NCBI GenBank assembly: GCA_039881045.1
Contig: JAYWVB010000018.1
Coordinates: forward strand, 310,001 to 374,000
Direction: 5' to 3'
Source of the DNA: Chaetomium olivaceum
Lineage: Eukaryota; Ascomycota; Sordariomycetes; Sordariales; Chaetomiaceae
Length of the DNA: 64,000 nt
The notes under the pieces are model-generated. The model saw only the letters and a program-made list of their open reading frames with translations. It was not told where the DNA came from and did no database searches. Numbering within the stretch: position 1 is the first letter of the stretch; every line of letters begins with the position of its first letter. Shown piece by piece: positions 1 to 11,793 of the stretch. Made by a program: the position numbers and the translations under genes.

Positions 1-760
1 GTTTCCATGGATTATCCGCCCCAGTCGCAATGTAATCTAGTCCCATTACCCCAAAATCGATATCATGAGCGAGGACATCGACAGAAGCTGTTGTCAGACG
101 ACGTTAGTCTCGGACCGGACCATTCTAGCTCTTGCTGTACCCGCCTTGCTACTCACCTTTGGCGAAGCTTCCTTCCAAGTACTCGGAGGCGGAAGCGAGT
201 TGCTCGTTCTCCCAAAGGTGGTGCCTCCAAAAGAACCAAGGGTTCATGGTGTCCTCGAAGCCGGGGTCTCGAAAGAGGATGTAGAACAACTCAATCCGGT
301 AGAAGGCACGACAAAAGCGAAAATACTCGGTGGGCGATAAGGCAACGCTTCCCGTTGTTGAGGGGGAAATGCGCTGCCAGGCGCTGGTCGCAAAGCCGGT
401 TGCAAAAGAGTGGATGACGTCGTGGGTGCGGGCCATGTGCCGCAAGATGCGCACTGGAAAGGCAGATACACGCGCCATGAGACGGGTGGGAAAACGGTAG
501 AACTCATCAAGCAAGCCGACGACGGAGCTGGCTACGAGGGGGCGGGGCAAACGCCATGCCTCCATCACGGCAACTGCATACGGAAGGAGGGCCGGGGTGA
601 TTTGATGGCGGAGGATCGAGGCTTCCACGCCATGGCTCTCCTTGAAGGATGTTGAGAAATGCCGGCAGGCAAGTAAGGCCGGGGGGAGAAACCGGAGATG
701 GTCAAGGCTCCCCAGAATCGCGGCTACCATCTCGCAGGGGAGGTCTGTGATGGAAGGCAT
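1..760 (-). CDS. F-box-like protein, 3' end beyond left edge (partial)
   Basis: The start at 760 opens with a short F-box-like helix set (LPCEMVAAILGSL, then LLACRHFS), the usual N-terminal F-box signature (PxEhhxxIhxxL) of fungal F-box/leucine-rich proteins, which recruit substrates to SCF ubiquitin ligases. Exon 1 ends at 157 (AAAG/GTGAGT). An intron at 156-88 has a CTAAC branch site and a CAG acceptor. Reading resumes in phase and stays open to base 1. No stop is seen, so the C-terminus lies outside the window. The body (about 200 residues seen) has no motif I recognise. The F-box call rests on the N-terminus only; 'hypothetical' would be the fallback. Confidence 0.6.
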
Positions 761-2202
761 TGTGGTCCTTGATATGCGGGTATGGAGTGTTTGTCGAGTG
801 TGAACGAAGAATTGGAGAAGACAAGACAGACGATCGAGAGTGGGGGGCGGTAAGAAGTGGGGGGCGGAAAGAAGTGGGCCGCAGCACCACGGCGCTTACA
901 GCTCGCGGACGACTCGTTGCCAACGAGTCCTTGGTGACGACGAGGCACAGTGGAAGGATAGGACAGGCCTTATTAGACCATGCAGCTCGGTTTGTCAGTA
1001 ACAAGGCAAGCGAGACGAAACGAACCCTTGTGTAGCCATGGCAAACTAACATCAGCTTCCCGCCACAGACCACGAATCAGCAAACGCTGCGCGGCGGGGT
1101 GTCAGAATACGGGATTCACTAGTCCAATCAGGCAATCAAGTATGGTTGTTTTCAGCGCTTGTTGCGGTGCTTGTTTTATTGTTGTTGTTCGTGTCTTCTC
1201 CGATCCCGACATGTGGGTCCCCTCCGGGTTTTACCCGTCGAGATGAGGGGTGGTGGTTAAGCTAAACATGCCCCGTTTACTTCATATCCGAAGCCTCCAC
1301 CCCGATATTCTGACACGGGGGAGGGGAGGCAGCATTTAGTTCTCGCTTGCTTGTTGCATTTTGCTACTACCTTAGATAGTATCGCATCTCGCATCCACCT
1401 TTCTATCTCCATTTGTTTGTTGTGTTTTGCTTCTATCGCATTTCGTGTTGACCTTACTCTTGGTTGTTTATTATGTTTTGCCGGAATCTCCATTGTTAAT
1501 ATTGACGTACGAGTGTGTGGTTCCAGATTACGTCCCAGTTTATTTACCTAGGTAGCTATGTAGCACTTGAATTGTGGTATCGAGGATGAGCCTTTAAAGC
1601 AGATAATATGCTATACAAGTGACAGACTTTAGGTCTAGTGTGACTGGAGGGTCTGTCAGAAACACCTTTGATTCCTCATTCTTGCAGAGTTCTTTTGCTT
1701 TTGGTTTTGCCTCATGGCCGCAATGGATGTGTTGTGATACGACCAGGGCGTACACAGCCCACAGATAAGAGCTTGGTAATCAACGCAGTGATAGCGGGAC
1801 ATTCAACAAAACATCGAGTGTAGCCTTGCTTCACGTCCAACCTCGCATACCGGTGTCTCGGAGTGCCGTGTTGGAGAAAGATCTTGCCTTGATGCTCTGA
1901 GGCACAGGTGTCATGGCCAAACAATTATTGGCAGCCCCTAGAAACTCCTCATGGTAACTCTAACTCACCGCCAGAAAGCCACTGCCCTAGCTAATATTGT
2001 TATGGGTCAGATGGGTTGCTGGTTGTTACTCGACCATCACACCTGCACACCTCCAAGTGCTACGAAGTACTACACGAGTGTTTTCGGCCACTAGGACTGT
2101 ATTACCGCCGAGCCATTCAAAATAAAGTAATTACTGAACCCTTGCTATCATTAATAACATACGGCGCTCTATCAATCCTCTTTATCCTCCCATCGCTATC
2201 AA
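761..2202. other. Intergenic region, no gene seen
   Basis: About 1.4 kb between the F-box gene and the first NLR. Short ORFs on both strands have no family resemblance and no splice-consistent extension. The only structure noticed is the degenerate repeat at 1345-1495. Confidence 0.5.
1345..1495. repeat. Degenerate short tandem repeat (three copies)
   Basis: Three imperfect copies of a T-rich unit ending in TTTTGC lie at about 1347, 1414 and 1462 (forms such as TTGTTGCATTTTGC, TTGTTGTGTTTTGC and TTTATTATGTTTTGC), with partly shared flanks. Spacing is 50-70 bp. On the minus strand they would encode a repeated KHNKQ/KCNKQ motif, but nothing suggests translation. Confidence 0.35.
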
Positions 2203-4858
2203 TCAGACACCTAAGTAAACAACACTCGACCGATGTAAGTCGAGTACACGCCGACGAAGGCCATCGCAGCGTGCCCTAAAGTTAAAGGGCCCCTCCGTAG
2301 CCTCCTGTCCGTCTCCTGTGTCGATCATCATCGGATCTCCAGGGTCGTGCTCCTCCTTGGACCATTTTATGGCGTCTATTGGCAGAGGTTCAGCGTCCTC
2401 CCACAAGCCCGGCCTAGTGCAATTCGCAAACAACTCCCTTACTTTTCTGACTACCGGTATATAACTCTCCCATTCTGGAGGCTCCTCAACTTCGGCCTTC
2501 GTCGCGCACTGCGCCGAGCTTCTAACTTTCTCCAACCGGTCTTCATCGTAGAGAGTCGAAAGCCTGTCGACATCCTCCTCTAACTTATCGTCCATATCAT
2601 CCCATGGACACTCCCAGTTTGCCTGTGTTGCGGCCCGCAGCAAGTATCGCAGCTTTGTTAACTCCGAAAAATAATTACCCCTGGCTATCATGGTACCACC
2701 TAGGCAGCCCATAGCCATCATCGTCATGAAATGATCCTCCCCCAATCCCGCTTTGTACCCTTTCATCACCAGGCTGTCCAATGCCTCTGTGGCGTCAAAA
2801 TCCCTCAAGAAATACGTGGTCGTTGCTAGGTCGGCCATCCGGTGTAGTGCGTTGAGGTGCGCGCTGCCCTGCAGGTCCCTGGCTATCAGGAACAGCTCTA
2901 TCTGCAAGTCCTTTGCCTCATCCCATTGCTTCCGCTCCGCGTAAACCAGCGCTAACGTGGTCACGCTGAGCAACAGCGCGTTGGGATATGTCTCGTCTGC
3001 CACACCGCTGGATGCCTGGATCACCTGGATTAACAGCGGTTCTGCCTCGTCTAGGCGGCGTTGCCGGTAGTAGCTCTGCGCGATGCCGTGGATGCATTTA
3101 AGCGCATGATCGTCGAGCTTTCCTCCAAGTAATTCTTTCCGTATCTCCAGCGCCTGCGTGAAAAGTAGCTCCGCAACAACCCAGTTACCCAAGTCGAGGA
3201 ATCCGGCGACGTTGGTGAGAAGTGACGCCCTCGCGAGTTTCTTGTCTGGCGTCTCGGTGGGTTCCTTCAGGACGGCGAACACGTGGGGGAGAAGTTCCTT
3301 GCAGATATCGAGATTATTCAAGTTGGTATGGGGATAAAAGGCATAGACCTGGAAAACCACGAGGAGTGCGTTTTCCGCAAAATGCTGTGCGATTCTTTTC
3401 CTTTTAAGCCACTTCCAAGTGGCTAACTGGACTAGCCGGTGCATGCTGTATGTCTGGTCCATGGCCCTCACGACCAGAGAGAATGCTGTGAGGACCCCCA
3501 ACGCTTTTGTGAGTTCGATTTTCCGGGTCGGTCCTAAACCGTACAAGTTTGTCTGGTAGGTAGATAGAAAGTCCCAGGGAACGCCTTGACGGTCGAAGAA
3601 GGTCATAAGAGAGAGAATCTCTGCCGCTAGCGGGTTGCGGTCTTGAATCTGTTCGAACGAGAGAAACAGCGTTCTCGTGGTTGCGTCGGGGGTTTCCGAG
3701 TCTCTCCCGTGGGCTCCAAAGTCCTCACTAAGCAAGTCGAGGAAATGTTCTTCGTTTTGATCTAACAGGTCCGAGTACTCTGATACGGTTAGGTCGTTCT
3801 CCTGAACGAACCCTGCGGCTTGGACAAGAGCAAGTGGCAAGCGCCCCAGTTGGGAAGAGAGCAACGATAGCTCTTCGGGAGTGGCGCTGCGTAGCAGTGC
3901 GTGCCGCCACAGTAACTCGGTCGCCTCATTTTCCGTCATTTCGCCAACTGCCAAAAGCGGCCCACCCTTAGTCAGTCTTGACCCGGCTTGTTTATTCCTG
4001 GTCGTCATAAGAATTGTGCCGTGCGCGCAATCGGGAAGGTACCGTCCGAGTGTGCCCTCATAACGAGACTCTGTACGCTTCCTCACCCGTGACCTCGAGC
4101 TGGAACGTCGTTGGTTGACTGAGGGCTCTCCGGTGGTAGCCACCTGCAACGTATCGGTCCGTCCTTGAACATTGCCAGACGCACCCCCATCCGGGGATTG
4201 ATCTCGCTCGCGGAAGAACAACTCCGTGTCATCGGCATTGTCGATGACCATTAACCACCGCCCATCATGTTCTTGTTCCAAATAGTCCTTTACCAAGGCT
4301 AACAGATCTGTTTTGTGATTATCGCGGCCCGAGATTTGACATTCTTGCGCAATGGCAGCGTAGTCCTGACGAAACCGCTCGGCGTTGGTTGCGTGAACCC
4401 AGAAGACTGATACGTCGCCGAGGTTTTGGTGAACCCAGTGGGCATATTGGATGGCTATTTGCGTTTTCCTGTACATATTTGTGAGTAATTTCTGCGTCGC
4501 TATTTGTCACTTAGGGAACAAACGCACCCGATGCCACCGAGACCAAAGAGGGCCGCTAGCCTCGGGGAGCCAGGTGTGAAGAGGAGGTTCTGCAGTTTCC
4601 GCAGGAGCTGTTTCCGGCCGACGAAGTTCTCGTTCTCTGCGTAGGGAATGACAACTATGGACTCGTCATGTTAGGGCAGTAGTTCAATGGTAAAACATAC
4701 AAATCCTACGTACGGAGAGGCTTGTCTCCTTTTTCTGTGCTTGAAGACGCGGGTTGCGCAGAGGGCATAGTAATCGTGATTTCGCCATAGTTCACACCGA
4801 TCTGGTACCCGTGGTCGTTCGTGCCGTTGAATGCCACCGTCGTTGAAGGTGACTCCAT
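2203..4858 (-). CDS. NLR: amyloid-motif + NB-ARC + TPR protein
   Basis: STAND receptor of the kind used in fungal non-self recognition and programmed cell death. Three exons join in phase to 845 aa: introns 4713-4655 (GTACGT...CATAG, CTAAC branch) and 4527-4469 (GTGCGT...ACAG). Exon 1 encodes 48 residues with a sigma-like prion/amyloid motif. Exon 2 gives the NLR lead-in VIPYAENENFVGR and the start of Walker A (GLGGIG); exon 3 supplies KTQ, so the P-loop is split by an intron near residue 91. Further NB-ARC marks are Walker B (LMVIDNADD), a sensor-like MTTR and RLPLAL. The C-terminal half has TPR-type helices (for example DEAEPLLIQVIQ). The next gene upstream on the same strand ends 384 bp away. 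No frameshift seen. The NLR class is firm; the ligand is unknown. Confidence 0.88.
4766..4837 (-). other. Sigma-like amyloid signalling motif (residues about 8-31 of the NLR)
   Basis: The segment contains FNGTNDHGYQIGVNYGEIT, which fits the pattern F-x-G-x-N-x-x-G-x-Q-x-G-x-N-x-G-x-I/V described for sigma-type prion-forming motifs that sit N-terminal in fungal NLRs and C-terminal in partner cell-death effectors. It is followed by a Ser/Pro/Lys-rich linker. Assignment is by pattern only; amyloid formation is inferred. Confidence 0.6.
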
Positions 4859-5241
4859 TTCGAAAGCCAGTCGCAGTAGTTAGTACCTCCTTGGGATTCG
4901 GAGGGAAGCGCGTGTTGTCTGGGGACTGGACAAAAGTTATGAACCCCTCTTTTCGCCTTGGTTGCCTCCCGATCTCCAACCGCGGGCCGCATATTCGCGC
5001 AATACCAGGGCGCAGGCGAATCAATGCAGAGTTTGAGTCGCACCATTCATGCAGCTATGCCAGTAACGAACAGCTGACCTTGATATGCAGGTGTGAAACA
5101 CGGGACCTGAGGGAGGCTGTGAGAGGAGAGCCTCAGCTGCAATTCAGAGATCACATGGAGACTCAGCCCGAGAAGAACAACAACCATGGGAAGCATGAGA
5201 AAAAGCAAAAAGGATTGACGGGTCTGCCCAAACACACAACT

Positions 5242-8200
5242 CTACGTCATGACAGCATTACCTGAGGCATCGGCCTGCTCTTGATGACCCTCCAATATCT
5301 CAGCCCTCCATTCCGCCCTCGTCTTCGTCGCGTGTCTCTGGATAAACTCCCTCGCCATCTCCGCGAAAGCGACCTGGTCATGATGGAAGTCGAGCGTCAC
5401 AACAATATTCCTATCATCAAAGTCAGCTTCCACCACATAAAGGCAGCCTCCAAAACGCCTGAACATGTAGGGATGCAAGTACTCACACAGGATCGCCATA
5501 ATCCGGCTCCATCAACAGTCCATACACCGTCGCAACCAACATTTTATTGCTCATATCCACCGTCCAATTCCGGTCCAGAATGCTATGACAAATCCGCCCA
5601 TGTCGATTCACATTCGGATGATAAATTGGCGTCACGAACCTCGCCTTGGGCGCAAAGGACGGGTACTTATCCTCCTCCATGTGCAGGTACACAGCGAAGG
5701 TGCCCCCCTCGTAAACACTACCCGGCGGGCCCTGCATAATGACCTTCCAAAAGGACATGTCGCGCACGCTGACATAGACGTCGGCGTGTGTGATGGGGGT
5801 CGGCGACGATCTGCTGGATCTCCTTGAGGATGCGTTGCGTGCGGAGGTAGGTCGCTGCTGCCCTGGGTGAGGAGGTGCTGCTGGTGGTTTCGGCAAAGAC
5901 GCGGCGGGAGATGGCCTTGAGCTCGACGAAGTCGTCTTGGAGGTTGGGGTGGGAGATGCGTTTGGGAAAGATGTCTTGCGTGACAACTTCGGGGGTTGCG
6001 TCCCATCGTGCCACCCTGAATAATGCATCACTGGAGCCACGCCAGTGTGGTGGGTTTGGTTTCCGGGATGCGGAAATGTCGTCGATGTCGCGCTCCAATT
6101 GGGATAACACGGGCTCCATTTCGCAAATGGCCATTGCCTGCTCCAACGATGTTGGGTGGAACTTGTAGCCGTTGGTGAGGTGGGACACGGCCCGAAGGTC
6201 GGAGTTGTCATCGCTGCCCAGACAGAACGAGTCGACCACGATGCCATCAGCTACGAGGTGTTGCCAAAGGTTCGAGCCTGTGTTGATCTTTGAGCTGGTG
6301 TCAACACCGTCAGAGATGCACAAGATTCTTTTTTTGGCATTTGGGTAGGCAGCAGAGTATTCTTGGATTTGATCTCGAGCCAACGCAAGGGCGTCCCATA
6401 ACGCAGTGTCTCCTCTAGGTTGCAGTTCTTGCACCGTGTTTCTAAAGTTCTCGATGACGGGTGAGAGCCGTTGGGCGACTTTGGCGGTGTTGTTGAACTT
6501 GATCAAGCCCAGATGTGTAGAGTAACCGTAGGCCAGAATGCGATTCACAAACTGGTCAAACATTTGCTTGAGGATATTCAGTCGGGAACTATGAGTTCTG
6601 TCCTTCTCCTTTTGAGGGGGACGGCAGACGAATAACTTCAGAACCATGGGGCCTTTTGACTGCGAGTCTGATGAGGTGTCCCCGATTGCATTGTTACCGT
6701 CATCATCTGGGCTGTCGTCTGAGAATTTGGTACAGAGAGGTTCCGGTCGCAGTAGCCCCGTGGCATACTCTGTTGTGAGGACCTCGGAAAGGCTCTCCCA
6801 GGGGTGCAATCGTATGCCGTGCAGGCTCCCATCCCCGACGTACTCCACGGAATGCCAAACAGCTTGGTCCGACCAGCCATTACTGGCCGGGTGACTGCTG
6901 TTCTCTCGAAGATGTCTCCACATTTTGAACAGAACGCTGCCAACGGTGGCTTGTGTATCCGTCCTGACCCAATACGAAAATGATGGTGAAGTGTGCGACC
7001 GGTAAACCTTGACGAGACACATATCCGATCCATCTCTAGATGCCGTCTCAGCATGCGCCCTGTCAGGTAATTGGATAGTGATTCGGAACGTAGGAGTCGG
7101 GCTCAGGGTAAACAGCGTTTCAGAATCAGGCTGGATGACTGTGCCGACGTGATCCAAGGAAAAACTCGAGTACTGTCCTCGGAGGCCCCGAAATGCCAGT
7201 TCGTACAAGGCCGACTTCGGAGTAGCCAGCGGCACTGTCCGAGTGAACTGAGCAAGAGGCGATACAAAGTTAACCCGAATAACACTCGTACTCCATCGGG
7301 CGAATGGCCGTCTTTGGGCTGTGTTGGTGGCGAGAATGATATCTGTACCCTCGATCCAGTTGTTGACTTGAAGGAGCATGGGCCTGTTGACATTCAGCTG
7401 CGTTGACGACAGCCGGAGTCCGGTGAGGGGGGAAGTCTGGGCTATGCGTAGCCACTTTCGAATGGCTCCATCCTCATATGTATGTGTCCGTCCTGGGTTA
7501 CCAGCGGCTCCTGGAAAAGCTCTTGAGTCATGGGACACCGGAGATCATGTGGCACTGAGAGGTCCAGCACTGTGGAGGCAAACTCGGGCCTGTCCGGTCC
7601 GTTTGACGGGAGGGTTGGCATCGCATCCCCGTAGTTCCATTTCCAGTCATTTGGCTGACCAGGTCCGGTAATCCCACATCCACGATACACCAAGAACTCG
7701 CAAAGTGCAGTTTCGTGTGCGATGAAGCCGGCAATAAGGTTCTGGAGGTCCTTGATCGCATCCTCTAACTGCCGGCCCTCGCCGGTACGGTCTCTCCATA
7801 CACTTCGTCGAACATTGTCCCGCCTTTCCATTTTATGCATAAGATGTGTAACGGTGAGCTCAATGACTCGTTTGATTAACTGGATCGATAGGTATCGTTG
7901 AAGCCCTTGGTGGGTAGTCGCGACAGTACGTATCATATCATCGAACGACTCATGTGTTTGCAGACTTTCCTTCATGTCGTCCAAGGTACCGGCATATATC
8001 TCGTTTTGGCGGATATCATCGAGCAGGTCGTCTGCCTCGGATCGGCTTTGGCCAGTATCATCGTCATCATCCTCATTGCCACCATGGGCTGCTTTCGTGT
8101 CAATGAAGCCTGCCGACTGAGACATGCTTGAACTGCAGTCCACGCAGATCATGAGAATCTCGTCAGGCTTGTCAGATCTGCGCTGTGCTGCGTAAAAGTC

Positions 8201-10463
8201 ACCATCAAAAATAGCGGTACCGTCCGCGACACGGGCCGCAATTATGGGCTCGAGCAGTTGTGCGACAATAGAAATGTCGATGTCACACTCGCCGCCTTTC
8301 GTCGGGCGGAATATGATGAAATCTCGGCCCGGCTCACCACATGGCTTTCTCCCGAGGTAGACGGCCAGAAACCCGTCCCTGTCGAGAGTCAAGACTGGGT
8401 TCGGTGCGGAGCTCAATGATGCTGGAGCCACGACCTGAAGCTTCGATAGAGAAGCATTGGCGGCATGTTGCAAGATATTGGTCATCACTAGCGGGGAGGA
8501 TCCTGGATTCATCGGAAGAATTGCTGTAGCGGCCACTCGAGTACGGAATGTCCATGTCGAACATCGTATTCGTCGAAAGCACACCTCCACCCAGAAGCAC
8601 GGCCCTCTTGGTTCGGCCGTCGAGGACTGTCCTGTTCAGGGACTGGTTCAGTTCGTCCTCGGTAAACTGGATGATGCCTGCCTTGAGCGCGTCAAAGCAC
8701 CCCTGCTCCATCATACCAACACTCGTGTCCACCGGGAATGCGATAGGTTCCATGGTCTCGCTGTTAGTCACGGTTACCGATTTCATGGAACTGACGTAGG
8801 GTAGCATAGCTCCGCCGTCGCCGATGCTGACCGCAATCTCCTCGGCCTTGCGTAGGACGGTACTAAAGAAAAGACGAGATCCCTCGAGAGTTCTCTCCGG
8901 TTGTTTGGCAAGGACAGATGCCGCCATCATGTCCACCATGACCCCGTAACAGGCTTGAACAAACGCTGCACACTCTTCCTAGCCTGGTGCGCTCCCTTCG
9001 ATGAGTATGTGTAAAGTCCGCACCGCTGGAGGGAATCTGGTCAAACGTGCAGGATATGCAACGCGCTATCATGGTATTCTTCAGCCCTGCCCCCTTTCTC
9101 ATAGCTGCTGATCATATGCACAACCACACGGAGGCTAGACAGAAACATTGCCATGCCTCGCTCATTCTGCTTCGTTTGCAAGTCCCAGTGAGCACCAGTG
9201 AGATAGATCGAGTCCTTTCCGCTCAAGTTCCTTGCCTGGGCCAATGAGGTGTGGCGGGGAACGGCGTAAATCGTAAGAATGCCGTCGATAACTAGCTCGG
9301 TGAGGCAAAGTAGTTCCTCCAGTGTAAGGTCAAGGTCTTTGGTCTTGATCGGACACTCGGCCGTATGGAGGTCCAAGGCGAGACATTCGGTAGCTGCCGC
9401 GTCTGAATTCCCATCACTCGCGGTCTCGTACCTTTGGTGACGCTTGATTGAGCAGATAGTGACAATTCCAGGGGATGTGCGAGGCCGTGGAGCGCCGTTA
9501 CCATCTGGCTCATCCCCCGGTGATACAGCAGCAAAGAACCGGAGATTCTTCCCTTCAAGAGAGAACCCAGGTCTCGCGCTATAACTTGCCCGGACCGCCT
9601 TCACCACCGCGGTCTCTTCGATGCCCACGCACTCCATGGTCTCAACGATGTTCCTTGAGTGGATGACCAGAATACGGTTGGTGGTGGGTGTCTCTGGCGG
9701 GCTCCTGAACAAGGTCCCTTGGTGAATGGCGCGGGCTAATGAGCAGTTACACTCACGATGAGCATGTCTATCGCGATGCGCTTCGGGAACGGTGGACAGG
9801 TTAAGGTGCCGCGATGCCCGGTCGTACAACTGGCGAAGAGTTGTCTTTGGGGAAAACGCGACGGGCATCGCCGGAACTTCGGTCGTATCCTTGTGGAGTC
9901 GAGCCAAGCGGGGAGTTACAAGCCGGAGTTTAATAGAGACACCGCCGTTGTCCGCCATGATGCCCGTTTCTTGCTGGCTATGCAGGTCGCCACGGGTCTC
10001 GGCCTCTGCTGGCGTGGATGTACACTCGCCCACTGGGGCTTCCGGCGCCACGGGGGTGGGTTCTCTGGCGCTCGTCTCGACAGCGAAGATGGTCTCAGCG
10101 GTCTGCCCCGGGAGGACAAGGCCAACGGGATCATCCTCGCTGAGCAGAGGTCCCGTCCTAGAATCCAAACGGAGCTGTATCCCGGTGGCAGCAACTGTAA
10201 TACCGATTCTGTTTAGACGACGGCAAATCTCATCTCGAAGGGTACCGATGGTGCTCTCTGGGTCGCACAAGGCGAGAATTTGCTCCTGGCGACCATTGGC
10301 GGCGGCAAAGTTAATCTTGTACCGACCAGTGGCCTGCCGACCCTTGGCGGCCGTGTTATTCTATAGATTCGATAATGAGTTGCCTGGCCCAAACGTCCAT
10401 TGGGGGGGGGGGGGTGGGAACAAGTTGACGGGAAAGTAAAACTCCATTTACCTGTTGGGACAT
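5242..10463 (-). CDS. Giant Ubl-VWA-U-box-UBC fusion (ubiquitin E3+E2), two frameshifts
   Basis: Five exons (introns 10451-10361, 9046-8979, 8584-8524, 5488-5374) give about 1,627 aa; the 8584-8524 intron is the least certain but closes the phase exactly. Order: beta-grasp-like (Ubl) segments at the N-terminus; a VWA MIDAS start (CVDCSSSMS, near 8130); a U-box (DLRCPMTQEL...EDGAIRKWL, near 7570-7400); another Ubl-like stretch; the rest of a VWA fold (GDTALWDAL, LCISDGVDTSS, near 6620-6250); and a C-terminal UBC/E2 domain with HPN and the catalytic-type Cys in RICHSIL (codon 5590-5588). It could therefore both hold a ubiquitin-loaded E2 and act as E3. Two indels break the frame: 2 bp extra inside the U-box near 7485 and 1 bp extra in a C5 run near 5796. 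Together they restore phase. The domains are clear; the biological role is unknown. Confidence 0.8.
10402..10414 (+). repeat. 13-nt G homopolymer in an intron
   Basis: A run of 13 G (13 C on the coding strand) lies inside the first intron of the ubiquitin fusion gene. It is a polypyrimidine tract on the transcribed message, lying 35-50 nt upstream of the acceptor. Confidence 0.8.
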
Positions 10464-11793
10464 GACGCAAACGCGCAGATTGTCACGTCTCGCGGGGGAG
10501 GGAGGGGGGCGTTCCCACGGCACAGTCCGACCGGGGAATTCGGGGATGTTGTCTGAAGAAGTTTGTTGGTTGTTGTTCGGGTGATAGTCGTAATGGTGAG
10601 TCAGATCACGAAGCGAGCATTAATGATTCTTCAATCGCGGAAGGGGGAGAAGGGAGGAGTGAGTGTCTTGTGTAATGGGGTAGCAAAGCGGGGGATGGTA
10701 ATGGTTGACGTTTAAAAGGTTCAGATGGTTCAGCCCCAGGTTTGCATGTCTGCCTTGCGAGTCTCCTGTGAGACCTACCAAGCAAAACATGCGCTTTGGT
10801 CAGTTTCATACTATGTATAACAAGGCCCCTATTGGCTAATCCAGTCATTTGCTCGGTCACCGTTTTTAGGAGGTATCTCAATACGGTATGTACCCAGGTA
10901 CTTCCCTCGGTACGATAGGTAAGGGGTAAGGTAGCACAACCAAGCTCACTTGAAGCAATTTGAAACAGAGACAAGCGCCTTGGAGCCGCCCGATGAAACA
11001 TCGAATAAACCTTTGTCCTGGGTCTTGCGGGTTCTACAACGATGGATATACACTACACATACTGTAACCATTAGGTTTGTAACCTATCAGTTAATACACA
11101 AATGCCTTTCGATTCCGTGGCCCAAATTGCTGAATACCATCCGGCAATCTTTCACGGTTGGGTGGGGGAAGTTACTGACCTAGGTCACCGTACCTACCTA
11201 CCTGGTATCTACGTACCTATCTAGGATTGGCAGGGCACAGAAATTGTTTCTGATGACGCGTTGCCCCGATGCGGCATGACAACTGCTCGTCATTATCACG
11301 ACGACTGACTAGGCCGAAGACGTGAATCGGAATATATCGGATGTTTCTAAAGCTCGAACTGCCTAGTGATGTCATGACTCCATCGCTCCCAGCGTTGATG
11401 ATGTGAGAATCACGCAGTCCTGTAACGCGTGTCAAATTCGACGTTGATTCCAAATCGCACCAGCAACATAATAGCGAGTGTTTACCCGTTATTATTGATA
11501 TGGAGTCGGCCAAGTCAATGGCGACACTTGTAGAACTTGACATGGAGCTTAACTGCTAGACATAAATAGGGTAATTCGGGGCTAACAAAGACTAAATAGA
11601 AATCAGGAGCGTAATAGCTCGGTGATAAACACGGAGCTATATAATTCAAATCCTAATCACGTTCATTGACATCTACTTAAGACGCTATTTTCTTCAACGC
11701 CCATACCTGGGAGATTACTCCGACATGTCACTCGTTGATATGTAGTGCACACCACAATGCAGCTTGGATTCGATCTCCGCCCGTCCAACCGTC
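10464..11793. other. Intergenic region, no gene seen
   Basis: Upstream of the ubiquitin fusion gene and downstream of the sugar porter. No supportable ORF. Short TACCTACCT/CCTAGGTA-type repeats occur near 10900 and 11190-11225; the same motif recurs in other intergenic stretches of the window (40230, 51530), so it looks like a genome-wide simple motif. Confidence 0.5.

Noticed and set aside
1257..1493. Minus-strand ORF with repeated KHNKQ peptides
   Set aside because: Explained by the degenerate DNA repeat; no start context, signal or homology support for a gene.
4792..5046. Alternative N-terminal exon upstream of the NB-ARC NLR in another frame
   Set aside because: Does not splice in phase to the NLR lead-in VIPYAENENFVGR; the 4858 start with the GTACGT donor does.
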